Of a stretch of 40,848 bases of DNA, positions 17,138 to 25,970 are shown in pieces (position 1 is the stretch's first letter; the number at the start of each line of letters is the position of its first letter). The position numbers and the translations under genes are program-made. The notes under the pieces were generated by a model. That model searched no databases. It had not been told where the DNA came from and was given only the letters and a program-made list of their open reading frames with translations. Origin of the DNA: Rubrivivax sp. GTDB lineage: Bacteria > Pseudomonadota > Gammaproteobacteria > Burkholderiales > Burkholderiaceae_C. The DNA lies in assembly GCA_016790425.1 (NCBI GenBank), contig JAEUPF010000122.1, positions 1-40,848 on the forward strand, read 5' to 3'.

Positions 17138-18148
17138 ATGCAGCCCGCGCAAGTCGCCCTGTGGGTGGTGGTGATGCTCGTCGTCCTGGCGTTGCTGTTC
17201 GACTTCATGAACGGCTTCCACGACGCCGCCAACAGCATTGCCACCGTCGTCTCCACCGGCGTGCTCAAGCCCGGCCAGGCGGTCGCGTTCGCGGCCGCCT
17301 TCAACGTCATCGCCATCCTCGTCTTCGAGCTGAAGGTCGCGGCCACCGTGGGCAAGGGCATCGTCGAGCCGGGCGTCGTCGACCAGCACGTGATCTTCGG
17401 CGCGCTGGTGGGCGCCATCGCCTGGAACGTGCTCACCTGGTGGTACGGCATCCCCTCGTCCAGCTCGCACGCGCTGATCGGCGGCATCGTCGGCGCCACC
17501 ATCGCCAAGGCCGGCATCGGCCCGCTGGTGGGCAGCGGCGTGGCGCGCACGGTGGCCTTCATCTTCGTTTCGCCGCTGCTGGGGTTCATTCTCGGCGGCT
17601 TGCTGATGGTGGGGTTGTCGTGGCTGTTCAAGCGCTCTTCGCCGCTGCGCGTGGACAAGGTGTTCCGGCGCGCCCAGCTCGTCTCGGCCGGGCTGTATTC
17701 GCTTGGCCACGGCGGCAACGACGCGCAGAAGACGATCGGCGTGATCTGGCTGCTGCTCATCGCCGCCGGCCTGGCCGGTGCCGGCGACCACCGGCCGCCG
17801 GCGTGGGTGATCTGGAGCTGCTACCTCGCCATTGGGCTCGGCACGCTGCTGGGCGGCTGGCGCATCGTCAAGACGATGGGCCAGAAGATCACCAAGCTCA
17901 AGCCGGTGGGCGGCTTCTGCGCCGAGACCGGCGGCGCGGCGACGCTGTTCCTCGCCACGGCGATGGGCGTGCCGGTGTCGACGACGCACACCATCACCGG
18001 GGCCATCTACGGCGTCGGTTCGGTGCGCGGTGCCTCGGCGGTGCGCTGGGGGCTGGCGGGCAACATCCTGCTGGCCTGGATCTTCACGATCCCGGCCACG
18101 GCGTTCATTGCCGCGGTGTTCTACGGCCTGAGCACCTGGCTGTTCTGA
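17138..18148 (+). CDS. pit: Inorganic phosphate transporter, PiT family
   Basis: An inner-membrane permease that imports phosphate, probably as a metal-phosphate complex with protons. The 336-residue protein has about ten membrane segments and the duplicated PiT signature: FMNGFHDAANSIAT (23-36) and LGHGGNDAQKTIG (189-201). SSSSHALIGGIVGA and PVSTTHTITGAIYGVG mark the paired re-entrant regions. It is shorter than E. coli PitA (499 residues) but normal for the DUF47-linked type. The ATG at 17138 gives a complete first membrane helix. Confidence 0.93.
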   Translation: MQPAQVALWVVVMLVVLALLFDFMNGFHDAANSIATVVSTGVLKPGQAVAFAAAFNVIAILVFELKVAATVGKGIVEPGVVDQHVIFGALVGAIAWNVLTWWYGIPSSSSHALIGGIVGATIAKAGIGPLVGSGVARTVAFIFVSPLLGFILGGLLMVGLSWLFKRSSPLRVDKVFRRAQLVSAGLYSLGHGGNDAQKTIGVIWLLLIAAGLAGAGDHRPPAWVIWSCYLAIGLGTLLGGWRIVKTMGQKITKLKPVGGFCAETGGAATLFLATAMGVPVSTTHTITGAIYGVGSVRGASAVRWGLAGNILLAWIFTIPATAFIAAVFYGLSTWLF

Positions 18149-18179
18149 GCGCCGCGCGGCCGAGTGCTCGCCCGTCCGC

Positions 18180-18650
18180 TCAACGACGCCCCTCGACCGC
18201 CGGCTCGGCCTGCCACTCGAAAGCCTTCTGGATCGAGAAGGCGATGGTGCCGATCAGCACGACCCCGCCCACCATCAACGCGGCGATCGCCGCCAGCACC
18301 GGCCCCCAGCCGGTGGCGCGCCCGGGCCGGTCGGGGTTGTGGCGGGCGTCCCAGCGCTCGTCGGGCGTCAGCGCATACACGATGGCGCACAGCATCCCCT
18401 GCGCCAGCATCAGCCCGAGCAGCGGCACCAGCAGCCACGCCAGGCGGTCGTCTTGGCCGAGGGTGGCCATGCGCTCGGCGCCGAAGAGGCCGAGGGTGGT
18501 GAACGGCACATGCGCCCAGGCAAGCCTGTCGCCGGAGCCGTTGAGGTAGATGCGGTGCAGCCCGATGGCGCCCAGCAGGAGCGCCAGCCAGGCGGCGGCG
18601 GTCTTCGAGCGGTAGGGTGGGGCGGCAGCGGCGGGGGTGTCGGTGGACAT
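18180..18650 (-). CDS. TM2-domain membrane protein
   Basis: A 156-residue small membrane protein. The N-terminal TM2 domain has AAAWLALLLGAIGLHRIYLNGSG followed by a second hydrophobic hairpin (AWLLVPLLGLMLAQGMLCAIVYAL). A third segment, VLAAIAALMVGGVVLIGTIAFSIQ, lies near the C terminus. The GxxGxHRxYL pattern is diagnostic of TM2 proteins, whose function in bacteria is unknown. It is divergent from rpsP and shares its promoter core. The ATG at 18650 is preceded by GGGGGGTTT and probably by almost no leader. Confidence 0.8.
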   Translation of the reverse strand: MSTDTPAAAAPPYRSKTAAAWLALLLGAIGLHRIYLNGSGDRLAWAHVPFTTLGLFGAERMATLGQDDRLAWLLVPLLGLMLAQGMLCAIVYALTPDERWDARHNPDRPGRATGWGPVLAAIAALMVGGVVLIGTIAFSIQKAFEWQAEPAVEGRR

Positions 18651-18659
18651 AAACCCCCC

Positions 18660-18667
18660 ACTATAAT
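18660..18667. promoter_or_regulatory. Shared divergent -10 region, rpsP (+) and TM2 gene (-)
   Basis: ACTATAAT reads TATAAT (18662-18667) on the plus strand toward rpsP, and TATAGT (18665-18660) on the minus strand toward the TM2 gene. The two -10 boxes overlap by four bases, so the two polymerases would compete. On the minus side the -10 ends 9 bases before the start codon. Confidence 0.5.
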
Positions 18668-18882
18668 TTCAGGTTCCCACCGACGGCTGAAGGCTTCTCG
18701 GCGCATCCCGGAGAACGGGCGTGCCGGCAGGCGGGCGGCGTATCTACGGCGGCGGGGTCCAAGTACCGGTCGGCGCATGTGCGGCACCCGAGGTTGCACG
18801 CGTTGCCGGCCTTCTCGATGGCCAGCCCGGTGTGTCTCCCGTGGCGGCGCCGTCGGCTCCGCAGCAAGCAAGGCTTTCCAGC
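18668..18882 (+). other. Long untranslated leader of rpsP
   Basis: About 215 bases separate the TATAAT from the rpsP ATG. A frame in phase with rpsP stays open back to a GTG at 18721, but the S16 N terminus [10 protein letters not shown] is invariant, so this is leader rather than coding sequence. It is GC-rich with potential hairpins and could hold a control structure; none was recognised as a known RNA family. Confidence 0.4.
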
Positions 18883-19155
18883 ATGGTCGTGATCCGTTTG
18901 GCCCGTGGCGGCGCTAAGAAGCGCCCGTTCTTCAACATCGTCGTCGCCGATTCGCGCGAGCGCCGCGACGGCCGCTTCATCGAGCGCGTGGGCTTCTACA
19001 ACCCGATGGCCGCCGGCGGCGAGCAGCCGCTGCGCGTGGCACTGGACCGCGTCACCTACTGGGCCGGCGTCGGCGCCCAGGTTTCGCCGACGGTGCGCCG
19101 CCTGGTCGACCAGGCGAAGACGGCCACGACGACCCCGGCCGCCGCGGCCGCCTGA
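18883..19155 (+). CDS. rpsP: 30S ribosomal protein S16
   Basis: A small-subunit assembly protein of 90 residues: [41 protein letters not shown] and [20 protein letters not shown] are all canonical. The tail is Ala/Thr-rich. An AAGG ribosome site lies about 10 bases before the ATG. It is first in the standard rpsP-rimM-trmD-rplS operon, which joins ribosomal proteins with a 30S maturation factor and a tRNA methylase. Confidence 0.97.
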   Translation: MVVIRLARGGAKKRPFFNIVVADSRERRDGRFIERVGFYNPMAAGGEQPLRVALDRVTYWAGVGAQVSPTVRRLVDQAKTATTTPAAAAA

Positions 19156-19180
19156 GGCCGCTGAAGGCCGGCCGAGCCGG

Positions 19181-19768
19181 ATGTTCGCCGCTGCCGGCGA
19201 CGATCCGGCCTTCCCCGATGACGCGGTCGAAGTCGGCCGCATCGTCGGCGCCTGGGGCGTGAAGGGCGGCATCAAGGTCAAGCCCTTCTCGGCCGACCCG
19301 CAGGCCCTGTTCTCCAGCAAGCGCTGGTTCCTGCAGCCCCCGGCGATGCCGCCGGCCCCCGGCCCGAAAGCCGCGGCCGGCCCGCGCTGGCCGCGGTTGC
19401 TGCGCATCGCGCAGGCGCGCGAGCACGGCGAGCACGTGGTCGCCACGGCGCAGCAGCTCGACGACCGCGATGCGGCCGAGGCGCTGGCCGGTGCGCGTGT
19501 CTTCGTCGCGCGCTCGAGCTTCCCGACGCCGGGCGACGACGAGTTCTACTGGGTCGACCTGATCGGCCTGGCGGTGCGCAACCGCGAAGGGCAGTCGCTG
19601 GGCACGGTGGCCGGGCTCGTCGAGACCGGTCCCAGCTGCGTGCTGCGGGTGCAACCCGGCGGCGACGCGCCGGCGCACGAGTTGCTGATTCCCTTCGTGT
19701 CGGCGTATGTCGACCGGGTCGACCTGCTCGGGCGCTGCCTGCACGTCGACTGGCAGGCCGACTACTGA
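19181..19768 (+). CDS. rimM: Ribosome maturation factor RimM
   Basis: Assists assembly of the 30S head by binding S19. The 195-residue protein has the N-terminal beta-barrel ([22 protein letters not shown]) and the C-terminal PRC-barrel ([54 protein letters not shown]). A Pro/Ala-rich insertion near residues 50-70 separates strands of the first domain. It starts 25 bases after rpsP. Confidence 0.95.
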   Translation: MFAAAGDDPAFPDDAVEVGRIVGAWGVKGGIKVKPFSADPQALFSSKRWFLQPPAMPPAPGPKAAAGPRWPRLLRIAQAREHGEHVVATAQQLDDRDAAEALAGARVFVARSSFPTPGDDEFYWVDLIGLAVRNREGQSLGTVAGLVETGPSCVLRVQPGGDAPAHELLIPFVSAYVDRVDLLGRCLHVDWQADY

Positions 19769-19791
19769 ACGGCGCAGCATCGCGCACCGTC

Positions 19792-20640
19792 ATGCGCTTC
19801 GACGTCGTCACGCTCTTCCCCGAGCTCTTCGCGCCGCACCTGACGCAGGGCGTGACGCGGCGCGCCTTCGGCAGCGAGGCGGTGGACGTGCGCCTGTGGC
19901 CGTTGCGCGACTTCGCCGAAGACAGTTACCGGCGCGTCGACGACCGGCCCTACGGTGGCGGCCCCGGCATGGTGCTGCTGGCGGGCCCGCTGCTGCGGGC
20001 GCTGGCGGCCATCCGGGCCGAGCGCGTGCCGCCGGCGGCGGGCCGTTCGCTCGCCGTCGTGCACTTCACGCCCACCGGGCGGCGCATCGACCAGGCGGTG
20101 GTGCGCGAGTTCGCCAGCGGCGAGGGCGCCGTGCTCGTGTGTGGCCGCTACGAGGGCGTCGACCAGCGCTTCATCGATGCCTGCGTCACGCACGAGTTGA
20201 GCCTGGGCGACTTCGTGCTCTCCGGCGGCGAACTGCCGGCGCTGGCACTGCTGGATGCCGTGGCGCGGTTGCAGGAGGGCGTGCTCAAGCGCCAGTCGCA
20301 TCGCCAGGACAGCTTCTCCGAAGCCTCGGACGAGGGCGGCGACGACGACGAAGCCGATGGCGGCGCCAGCCCCGACGGCCTGCTCGAAGGCCCGCAGTAC
20401 AGCCGCCCGGAATCGCTTCCCATCGGCCAGGCGCAGCTGGACGTGCCGGCGGTCCTGTTGTCCGGGCACCATGGCCGCATCGCGCGCTGGAAGCGCGAAC
20501 GTTCGCTCGAGCTGACGGCTCGCCGCCGGCCCGACCTCATCGAACGCGCGCGGGCGGCGGGGCGCCTGACGGACGCCGACGAGCGCTTCCTCGCCGCGTT
20601 GGCCGAAGCGCCGGCGCCGGACCGGGACGCGCCTCTATAA
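19792..20640 (+). CDS. trmD: tRNA (guanine-N1)-methyltransferase TrmD
   Basis: Methylates G37 of tRNAs using SAM, preventing +1 frameshifts; a SPOUT-fold dimer. Visible motifs are [35 protein letters not shown] and [23 protein letters not shown] (the knot). The catalytic Asp is in RQDSF (D173). An acidic insert of about 18 residues ([18 protein letters not shown], 177-194) sits right after it in the flexible inter-domain linker and makes the protein (282 residues) longer than the E. coli form. The stop codon TAA lies inside a TATAAT hexamer that probably serves rplS. Confidence 0.95.
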   Translation: MRFDVVTLFPELFAPHLTQGVTRRAFGSEAVDVRLWPLRDFAEDSYRRVDDRPYGGGPGMVLLAGPLLRALAAIRAERVPPAAGRSLAVVHFTPTGRRIDQAVVREFASGEGAVLVCGRYEGVDQRFIDACVTHELSLGDFVLSGGELPALALLDAVARLQEGVLKRQSHRQDSFSEASDEGGDDDEADGGASPDGLLEGPQYSRPESLPIGQAQLDVPAVLLSGHHGRIARWKRERSLELTARRRPDLIERARAAGRLTDADERFLAALAEAPAPDRDAPL

Positions 20641-20641
20641 T
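20636..20641 (+). promoter_or_regulatory. -10 box for rplS overlapping the trmD stop codon
   Basis: A consensus TATAAT includes the trmD stop TAA (20638-20640). It would give rplS its own promoter and a leader of about 170 bases, in addition to operon transcription. No -35 is recognised. Confidence 0.45.
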
Positions 20642-20819
20642 CCGCAGCTTTTCGATCCTCTGCCGGGCCACTACAGCGGCACCGGGCGCCGCTGCTCCAA
20701 GTGCCGCGGTGGCGCCCGCCGCATCCCTCAACCCGCCCGTCGCGGCCAACGCCGCGAGCGCAACGCCGCCAGCCCGACCGGCCGACGGCAGCGTCTGCAA
20801 GATCGATGGAGACCCACCG

Positions 20820-21173
20820 ATGGACCTCATCGCCACGCTCGAGCGCGAGGAAATCACCCGCCTCGACCGCAAGTTCCCCGAGTTCGCCCCCGGCGACACG
20901 GTGGTCGTCAATGTCAACGTCGTCGAAGGCAACCGCAAGCGCGTGCAGGCCTACGAGGGCGTCGTCATCGCCAAGCGCAATCGCGGCCTGAACAGCAGCT
21001 TCATCGTGCGCAAGATCAGCAGCGGCGAAGGCGTCGAGCGCACGTTCCAGCTCTACAGCCCGCTGATCGCCGGCATCGAGGTCAAGCGCCGCGGCGACGT
21101 GCGCCGCGCCAAGCTGTACTTCCTGCGCGAGCGCAGCGGCAAGTCGGCGCGCATCACGGCCAAGCTCGCCTGA
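20820..21173 (+). CDS. rplS: 50S ribosomal protein L19
   Basis: A large-subunit protein at the 30S-50S interface. The 117-residue sequence [68 protein letters not shown] and [18 protein letters not shown] is canonical. GGAG lies 8 bases before the ATG. The 179-base gap after trmD is unusually long for this operon. The stop overlaps the next ATG by one base (TGATG). Confidence 0.97.
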   Translation: MDLIATLEREEITRLDRKFPEFAPGDTVVVNVNVVEGNRKRVQAYEGVVIAKRNRGLNSSFIVRKISSGEGVERTFQLYSPLIAGIEVKRRGDVRRAKLYFLRERSGKSARITAKLA

Positions 21174-22003
21174 TGGCCCTGCCGCCGGCAACGGCGGCCG
21201 CCGGCGCCGCGCCGCCGGGTCCGCCTGCTGCATCCATGCCGCCCGCTGCGCAACCTTCGCAGCCAGGCGAGGGGCAGGCCGGCGCGGCGGTGCCGGCGAA
21301 GCCGCGCCTGCCGACGCGCATCCTCGATCCCCGCCTCGTGCCCGTGGCCGGGCACGATGCGCACCTGCCGGCCATCACGCCCGAGCGGTTGCGGGCTGAG
21401 GCCCTGCGCGAACGTTTCGCGCGGGCGCGCCCGTTCACGCCCGAGATGCCTGGCGACGGCGGTCGCTTCCACCTCGACCGCGCCGTGTCGCCCGCAGCCG
21501 TCCTGGTGCCGCTGGTGCAGCGGCCCGAAGGCTTGTCGGTGCTGCTGACGCGGCGCACCGAGCACCTGCGCGACCACGCCGGGCAGATCAGCTTCCCCGG
21601 CGGCCGCGCCGAGGCCGACGACGCGAATGCCGCCGACACCGCGCTGCGCGAAGCCGAGGAGGAAGTGGGCCTGGCCCGCCGCCACGTCGAACTGATCGGC
21701 GAGCTGCCGCTGTACCACACGGTCACCAGTTATGCGGTGACACCGGTGGTCGGCCTCGTCACGCCGCCGTTCGAGCTGGCGCTCGATCCGTTCGAGGTGG
21801 CGGAGGCCTTCGAGGTGCCGCTGGCGTTCCTGATGACGCCGGCGCACCACCGCCGCCACCACTACGCGCACGAAGGCATCGAGCGCCAGTTCTTCTCGAT
21901 GCCCTGGCAGGGCGGGGCTGGCGACGGCCCGCCGCGCGAGTACTTCATCTGGGGCGCGACAGCGGCCATGCTGCGCAACCTGTACCGGTACCTGGCCGGC
22001 TGA
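21173..22003 (+). CDS. CoA pyrophosphatase, Nudix family (NudL/YeaB-like)
   Basis: Predicted to cleave CoA and its derivatives to 3',5'-ADP and 4'-phosphopantetheine. After a Pro/Ala-rich N-terminal extension (about 45 residues), the UPF0035 motif LLTRRTEHLRDHAGQISFPGGR (124-145) runs into the Nudix box, whose core is REAEEEVGL (159-167). This motif pair separates CoA pyrophosphatases from other Nudix enzymes. The 276-residue frame starts on the ATG overlapping the rplS stop, so it is coupled to the ribosomal operon. Confidence 0.88.
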   Translation: MALPPATAAAGAAPPGPPAASMPPAAQPSQPGEGQAGAAVPAKPRLPTRILDPRLVPVAGHDAHLPAITPERLRAEALRERFARARPFTPEMPGDGGRFHLDRAVSPAAVLVPLVQRPEGLSVLLTRRTEHLRDHAGQISFPGGRAEADDANAADTALREAEEEVGLARRHVELIGELPLYHTVTSYAVTPVVGLVTPPFELALDPFEVAEAFEVPLAFLMTPAHHRRHHYAHEGIERQFFSMPWQGGAGDGPPREYFIWGATAAMLRNLYRYLAG

Positions 22004-22021
22004 AGTCGAGGTCGGGCGCCG

Positions 22022-23020
22022 ATGGGTTTCCTCGCGGTCCTGTTGGCGCTGCTGCTGGAGCAGGTGCGGCCGCTGCCGCGCAATTCGGCGCCGCACGAGG
22101 CGCTGCACGCCTATGTCGGCTGGTGCGGGCGCAACTTCGACGCCGGTCGGCCGCACCACGCCTGGGTGGCCTGGGTTGCGGCCGTCCTCCTGCCGGCGGG
22201 CGTGGTGGCGCTGCTGTACCTGCTGCTCGAGCGCCAAGGCACCGCCGGCGCCTTGCTGGCGCTGGCCTTCGACGTGGCGGTGCTCTATGCGACGCTCGGC
22301 TTCCGGCAGTTCAGCCACTACTTCACCGACATCCGCGACTCGCTCGAGCGCGGCCAGGAAGACCAGGCGCGGCGGCTGCTCGCCGAGTGGCGCCACCTCG
22401 ACACCAGCGAACTGCCGCGAACCGAGCTGTTGCGCCACGTGATCGAGCACGCGCTGCTGGCGGCGCACCGGCACGTCTTCGGTGTCTTCTTCTGGTTCGT
22501 CGCGCTGTCGGCGGTGGGCCTGGGGCCGGCCGGCGCGGTGCTGTACCGGCTGGCCGAGTTCGCCAGTCGATACTGGGGCTTTCGCCAGCGCGCGCTCGAC
22601 GCGCCGGTGAACGAGGCGCTGCTCGCGCTGTCGCGGCGGCTCTTCTCGCTCATCGACCACGTCCCGGCGCGCCTCACCGCCTTCGGCTTCGCGATCGTCG
22701 GCGACTTCGAGGAGGCGGTGGCCGGCTGGCGTCGCGACGCCGGGCTGTGGCTGCACCCGAACGAAGGCATCATCCTCGCCGCCGCCGCCGGGGCCGTGGG
22801 CGTGCAACTCGGCGGCGCCGCGGCGCCCGGGGTCACGCCCGACCGCAGCAAGACCTTCACCAGCGGCGCCGCGCCCGACCTGGCCGCCGCTGCCGGCTCG
22901 ACGCTCGGCACGCCGGCGCAGCCAGGGCACCTGGCCAGCGTCGTCGGGCTGGTGTGGCGCTCGGTGGTGCTGTGGCTGGTGCTGGTGGCGCTGCTGACGG
23001 CCGCCAACGTCCTCGGTTAG
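22022..23020 (+). CDS. CobD/CbiB-family membrane protein
   Basis: A 332-residue inner-membrane protein distantly related to CobD/CbiB, the adenosylcobinamide-phosphate synthase of cobalamin synthesis. It has hydrophobic segments at the N terminus (MGFLAVLLALLLEQV), residues about 48-70, 145-170 and the C terminus (VVLWLVLVALLTAANVL). The family block RLFSLIDHVPARLTAFGFAIVGDFEEAVAGWR is clear. No other cobalamin gene is nearby. In betaproteobacteria this paralogue sits beside rsgA and orn, so its role may not be in B12 synthesis. It starts 18 bases after the Nudix gene. Confidence 0.8.
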   Translation: MGFLAVLLALLLEQVRPLPRNSAPHEALHAYVGWCGRNFDAGRPHHAWVAWVAAVLLPAGVVALLYLLLERQGTAGALLALAFDVAVLYATLGFRQFSHYFTDIRDSLERGQEDQARRLLAEWRHLDTSELPRTELLRHVIEHALLAAHRHVFGVFFWFVALSAVGLGPAGAVLYRLAEFASRYWGFRQRALDAPVNEALLALSRRLFSLIDHVPARLTAFGFAIVGDFEEAVAGWRRDAGLWLHPNEGIILAAAAGAVGVQLGGAAAPGVTPDRSKTFTSGAAPDLAAAAGSTLGTPAQPGHLASVVGLVWRSVVLWLVLVALLTAANVLG

Positions 23021-23061
23021 GTTGCCGCCGCCACGACCCCGCGCCCAGGCGCCGCGGGTGC

Positions 23062-23979
23062 TCACCAGGCCTTGCGCGAGAGTTCCTCGAGCAGCTCGGC
23101 GTGGATGCGCGCCCGGGAGGCACTGAGCGCGCCCGCTTCGACAGCGGCGCGCACCGCGCAGCCCGGTTCCTGCTGGTGTGCGCAGTCGGCAAAGCGGCAA
23201 TGCGCGGCGTGGCTGGCGATGTCGGGCATCAGCGCCATCAACTCTGAAGGCTGCACCTGGCGCAGGCCGAACTCTTGGAAGCCGGGCGAATCGATCAGCG
23301 CCCCTTGCCGCTCGTCGTCGAGCCAGTACCAGGTGGTGCGCGTGGTGGTGTGCCGCCCGGCGTTCAAGGCACGCGAGACCTCGCCCACCTGGGCCTCGGC
23401 GCCGGCGACGAAGCGGTTGATCAGCGTGCTCTTGCCCATGCCGCTGGGGCCGAGCACGAGCGTGGCCCGGTCGCGCAGATGCGGCATCAGCAAGGCGTGC
23501 GCGGCCGCCGGCTGCGCCTTCAGCGCGAACTCGAGCACCGGCACGTCCATCGCCTGGTACGGGGCCAGGCGCGCGCGAGCCGCATCGAGGCCCGGGAGAT
23601 CGGTCTTGTTCAGGCCGACGAGCGCCGGAACGCCGGCAGCGCCGGCAGCGATCAGCGCGCGCGCGAGCTGCGCTTCGGCGTAGGGCGGGTCGACGGCCAG
23701 CAGCACGAGGATCTGGTCGAGGTTGGCGGCGAAGCTCTTCGTGCGCCACTCGTCCTGGCGGAACAGCAGGTTGCGCCGCGGCAAGAGCTCGGTGACGATG
23801 CCGCCATCGCCGGATGCCTGCCAGCACACGCGGTCGCCGACGACGATGTCGCTCTTCTTGCCGCGCGTCTGGCAGCGCACGCGCCGGCCCGCGGGCGTCT
23901 CGACCAGCACCTGGCGGCCGAAGGTGGCCACCACCAGCGCCGGGCCCGCTTCACCGGGCGAGCGAAGGCTTTCGCTCAC
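23062..23979 (-). CDS. rsgA: Ribosome small-subunit-dependent GTPase RsgA
   Basis: A circularly permuted GTPase that checks late 30S maturation. Its order of motifs is diagnostic: an OB-fold N terminus, then G4 NKTD (124-127), G1 GPSGMGKST (177-185), G2 HTTTRTTW and G3 DSPG (230-233). The C-terminal zinc knuckle uses C261, C266, H268 and C274. It has 305 residues with a GTG start at 23979. It follows the M48 protease gene by 45 bases on the same strand. Confidence 0.95.
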   Translation of the reverse strand: MSESLRSPGEAGPALVVATFGRQVLVETPAGRRVRCQTRGKKSDIVVGDRVCWQASGDGGIVTELLPRRNLLFRQDEWRTKSFAANLDQILVLLAVDPPYAEAQLARALIAAGAAGVPALVGLNKTDLPGLDAARARLAPYQAMDVPVLEFALKAQPAAAHALLMPHLRDRATLVLGPSGMGKSTLINRFVAGAEAQVGEVSRALNAGRHTTTRTTWYWLDDERQGALIDSPGFQEFGLRQVQPSELMALMPDIASHAAHCRFADCAHQQEPGCAVRAAVEAGALSASRARIHAELLEELSRKAW

Positions 23980-24024
23980 CGGGCGCTCGAGCCACGATCG
24001 CCACGATCACGGCGTGCAGCGGCA

Positions 24025-25293
24025 TCACGCCGGGGCCGGCAATGCCGCCAGCCGCTCCGACGCCGGCGGATGCGAGTAGTAGAAGCGCACGTACAGCGGG
24101 TCCGGCGTCAGCGTCGAGGCGTTGTCCTCGTGCAGCTTGAGCAATGCACGCGCCAGGTCGCGGCCGTCGGCCTGCGCGCAGGCGTAGGCGTCGGCCTGGA
24201 ACTCATGCCGGCGCGAGAGCTGCGCCGCCAGCGGCGTGACGAAGAAGCCGAACGGCGGCAACGCCAGCGCGAACAGCAGCAGTGCCAGCGCGTCGTTGGG
24301 CGCGGCGAGGTTCGGCGCCACGCCCAGGCCGGCGAAGAAGCTGGCCTGGCCGGCCAGCCAGCCCAGCAGCGCCAGCGCGGCGAGGCTGGCGCCGAAGATG
24401 CCGGCCATGCGCTTGCCCACGTGGCGGTGCTTGAAGTGGCCGAGTTCGTGCGCCAGCACCGCCTCGACCTCGCCGGGCGTCAGGCGCGCCAGCAGCGTGT
24501 CGAAGAAGACCACGCGCTTGGCCGCGCCCAGGCCCGTGAAATACGCGTTGGCATGCGCCGACCGGCGGCTGCCGTCCATCACGAACAAGCCCTTGGCGGC
24601 GAAGCCGCAGCGCTGCATCAGCGCGGCCACCCGCGTGGCGAGCGCGGCGTCGGCGAGCGGCTCGAACTTGTTGAACAACGGCGCGATCACCGTCGGGTAC
24701 AGCACCAGCAGCACGAGGTTGAAGACGACCCACGCGCCCCAGGCCCACAACCACCACAGGCCGCCCGAGGCGGCCATGATGGCCAGCACCAGCGCCGCCA
24801 GCGGCGCGCCGATGGCCAGGCCGAGCAGCGTGCCCTTGACGAGGTCGGCCAGCCACAGCGACAGCGTCATGCGGTTGAAGCCGAAGCGTTGTTCGATGCG
24901 GAAGGTCTGGTACCAGGCGAGCGGCAGCTCGACAACGCCGCCGATGAAAGCGAACGCGCCCAGCAGCGCCAGTTGATAGGCCATGTCGCCCAGGCGCGGC
25001 TGCACGAGGTCGCGCACGAGAGCATTCAGCGCGTCCAGCCCGCCCAGCAGCGTCCAGCCCATCAGCACCGCCGTCGCGAGCGCCGTGGCTAGCACGCCGA
25101 AGCGCACCTGCGCGAGCGTGTAGTCGGCCGCCTTGCGGTGCGCCTCGGGCGTCACCGAGCCGGCGAAGGCCGGCGGCACGGCGTCGCGGTGCCGCGCCAC
25201 GTGCCGCACCTGCCGCGAGGCCAGCCACAGCCGCGTGGCGAACGAGGCCACGAGTGCCAGCACGAAGAGGGCGGTGTACCCGGAAGCGGACAT
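24025..25293 (-). CDS. M48 family metalloprotease (CAAX-protease/Ste24-like)
   Basis: An integral-membrane zinc protease of 422 residues, resembling Ste24/CAAX prenyl protease 1. It has several membrane segments (residues about 7-27, 65-85, 107-130, 155-200, 298-350). The zinc site HELGH is at 282-286, and the third ligand Glu is at 364 in [23 protein letters not shown] is the conserved family block before the active site. It probably takes part in membrane-protein quality control; bacterial substrates are poorly known. The ATG at 25293 is preceded by TACACT only 6 bases away, suggesting a leaderless mRNA. Confidence 0.92.
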   Translation of the reverse strand: MSASGYTALFVLALVASFATRLWLASRQVRHVARHRDAVPPAFAGSVTPEAHRKAADYTLAQVRFGVLATALATAVLMGWTLLGGLDALNALVRDLVQPRLGDMAYQLALLGAFAFIGGVVELPLAWYQTFRIEQRFGFNRMTLSLWLADLVKGTLLGLAIGAPLAALVLAIMAASGGLWWLWAWGAWVVFNLVLLVLYPTVIAPLFNKFEPLADAALATRVAALMQRCGFAAKGLFVMDGSRRSAHANAYFTGLGAAKRVVFFDTLLARLTPGEVEAVLAHELGHFKHRHVGKRMAGIFGASLAALALLGWLAGQASFFAGLGVAPNLAAPNDALALLLFALALPPFGFFVTPLAAQLSRRHEFQADAYACAQADGRDLARALLKLHEDNASTLTPDPLYVRFYYSHPPASERLAALPAPA

Positions 25294-25299
25294 GGCACG

Positions 25300-25305
25300 A
25301 GTGTA
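25300..25305 (-). promoter_or_regulatory. -10-like box for the M48 protease gene
   Basis: TACACT on the minus strand ends 6 bases before the start codon, so transcription should begin at or next to the ATG. No ribosome site is present. Confidence 0.4.
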
Positions 25306-25354
25306 GGCGGGCGCCTGGACGCGCGCCGCGGCGCGGGCTGCGCGGCCCATGCCG

Positions 25355-25360
25355 GACAAT
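25355..25360 (+). promoter_or_regulatory. -10-like box for orn
   Basis: GACAAT ends 8 bases before the orn ATG at 25369, again predicting a leaderless or near-leaderless transcript. The two divergent -10 boxes (orn and M48) are 49 bases apart. Confidence 0.35.
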
Positions 25361-25368
25361 GCCCGGCC

Positions 25369-25932
25369 ATGGACAGCACTGCCGCCTTGCCGCTGAACGA
25401 GAACAACCTCGTCTGGATCGACCTCGAGATGACCGGCCTCGTGCCCGAGCGCGACCGCATCATCGAGATCGCCGTCGTCGTCACCGACCCGCTGGTCACC
25501 GTGCGCATCGAAGGCCCGGTGTTCGCCGTGCACCAGAGCGCCGCCGTCCTCGACGGCATGGACGCCTGGAACAAGGGCACGCATGGCAGGAGCGGCCTCA
25601 CCGAGCGTGTGCGGGCCTCTGCCATCGACGAGGAGACCGCCGCGTCGCGCGTGATCGAGTTCCTGCGCGCCTATGTGCCGGCCGGCAAGAGCCCGATGTG
25701 CGGCAACAGCATCTGCCAGGACCGCCGCTTCCTGGCCATCCACATGCCGAAGCTGGAAGCCTTCTTCCACTACCGCAACCTCGACGTCAGCACGCTGAAG
25801 GAGCTGGCCCGGCGCTGGAAGCCCGGCGTGCTCGAAGGCTTCAAGAAGGCGCAGGCGCACACGGCGCTGGCCGACATCCACGAGTCGATCGACGAACTGC
25901 TGCACTACCGCGCGAACCTGCTGCAGGCCTGA
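25369..25932 (+). CDS. orn: Oligoribonuclease
   Basis: A 3'-5' exoribonuclease that degrades 2-5-nucleotide RNAs and pGpG from c-di-GMP turnover. The 187-residue protein has all DEDDh residues: D18 and E20 in WIDLEMTG, D118 in [11 protein letters not shown], and H164 with D169 in HTALADI. The family blocks [11 protein letters not shown] and [19 protein letters not shown] are intact. It is divergent from the M48 protease gene. No Shine-Dalgarno is visible. Confidence 0.96.
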   Translation: MDSTAALPLNENNLVWIDLEMTGLVPERDRIIEIAVVVTDPLVTVRIEGPVFAVHQSAAVLDGMDAWNKGTHGRSGLTERVRASAIDEETAASRVIEFLRAYVPAGKSPMCGNSICQDRRFLAIHMPKLEAFFHYRNLDVSTLKELARRWKPGVLEGFKKAQAHTALADIHESIDELLHYRANLLQA

Positions 25933-25970
25933 GCCCGCCGCACCCCGCCACCAACGGCCGCAGCGCAGCC

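Noticed and set aside
18721..18882. N-terminal extension of S16 from an upstream in-frame GTG
   Set aside because: S16 invariably begins at [10 protein letters not shown] or similar, and the added residues resemble nothing. The open frame is explained by composition.
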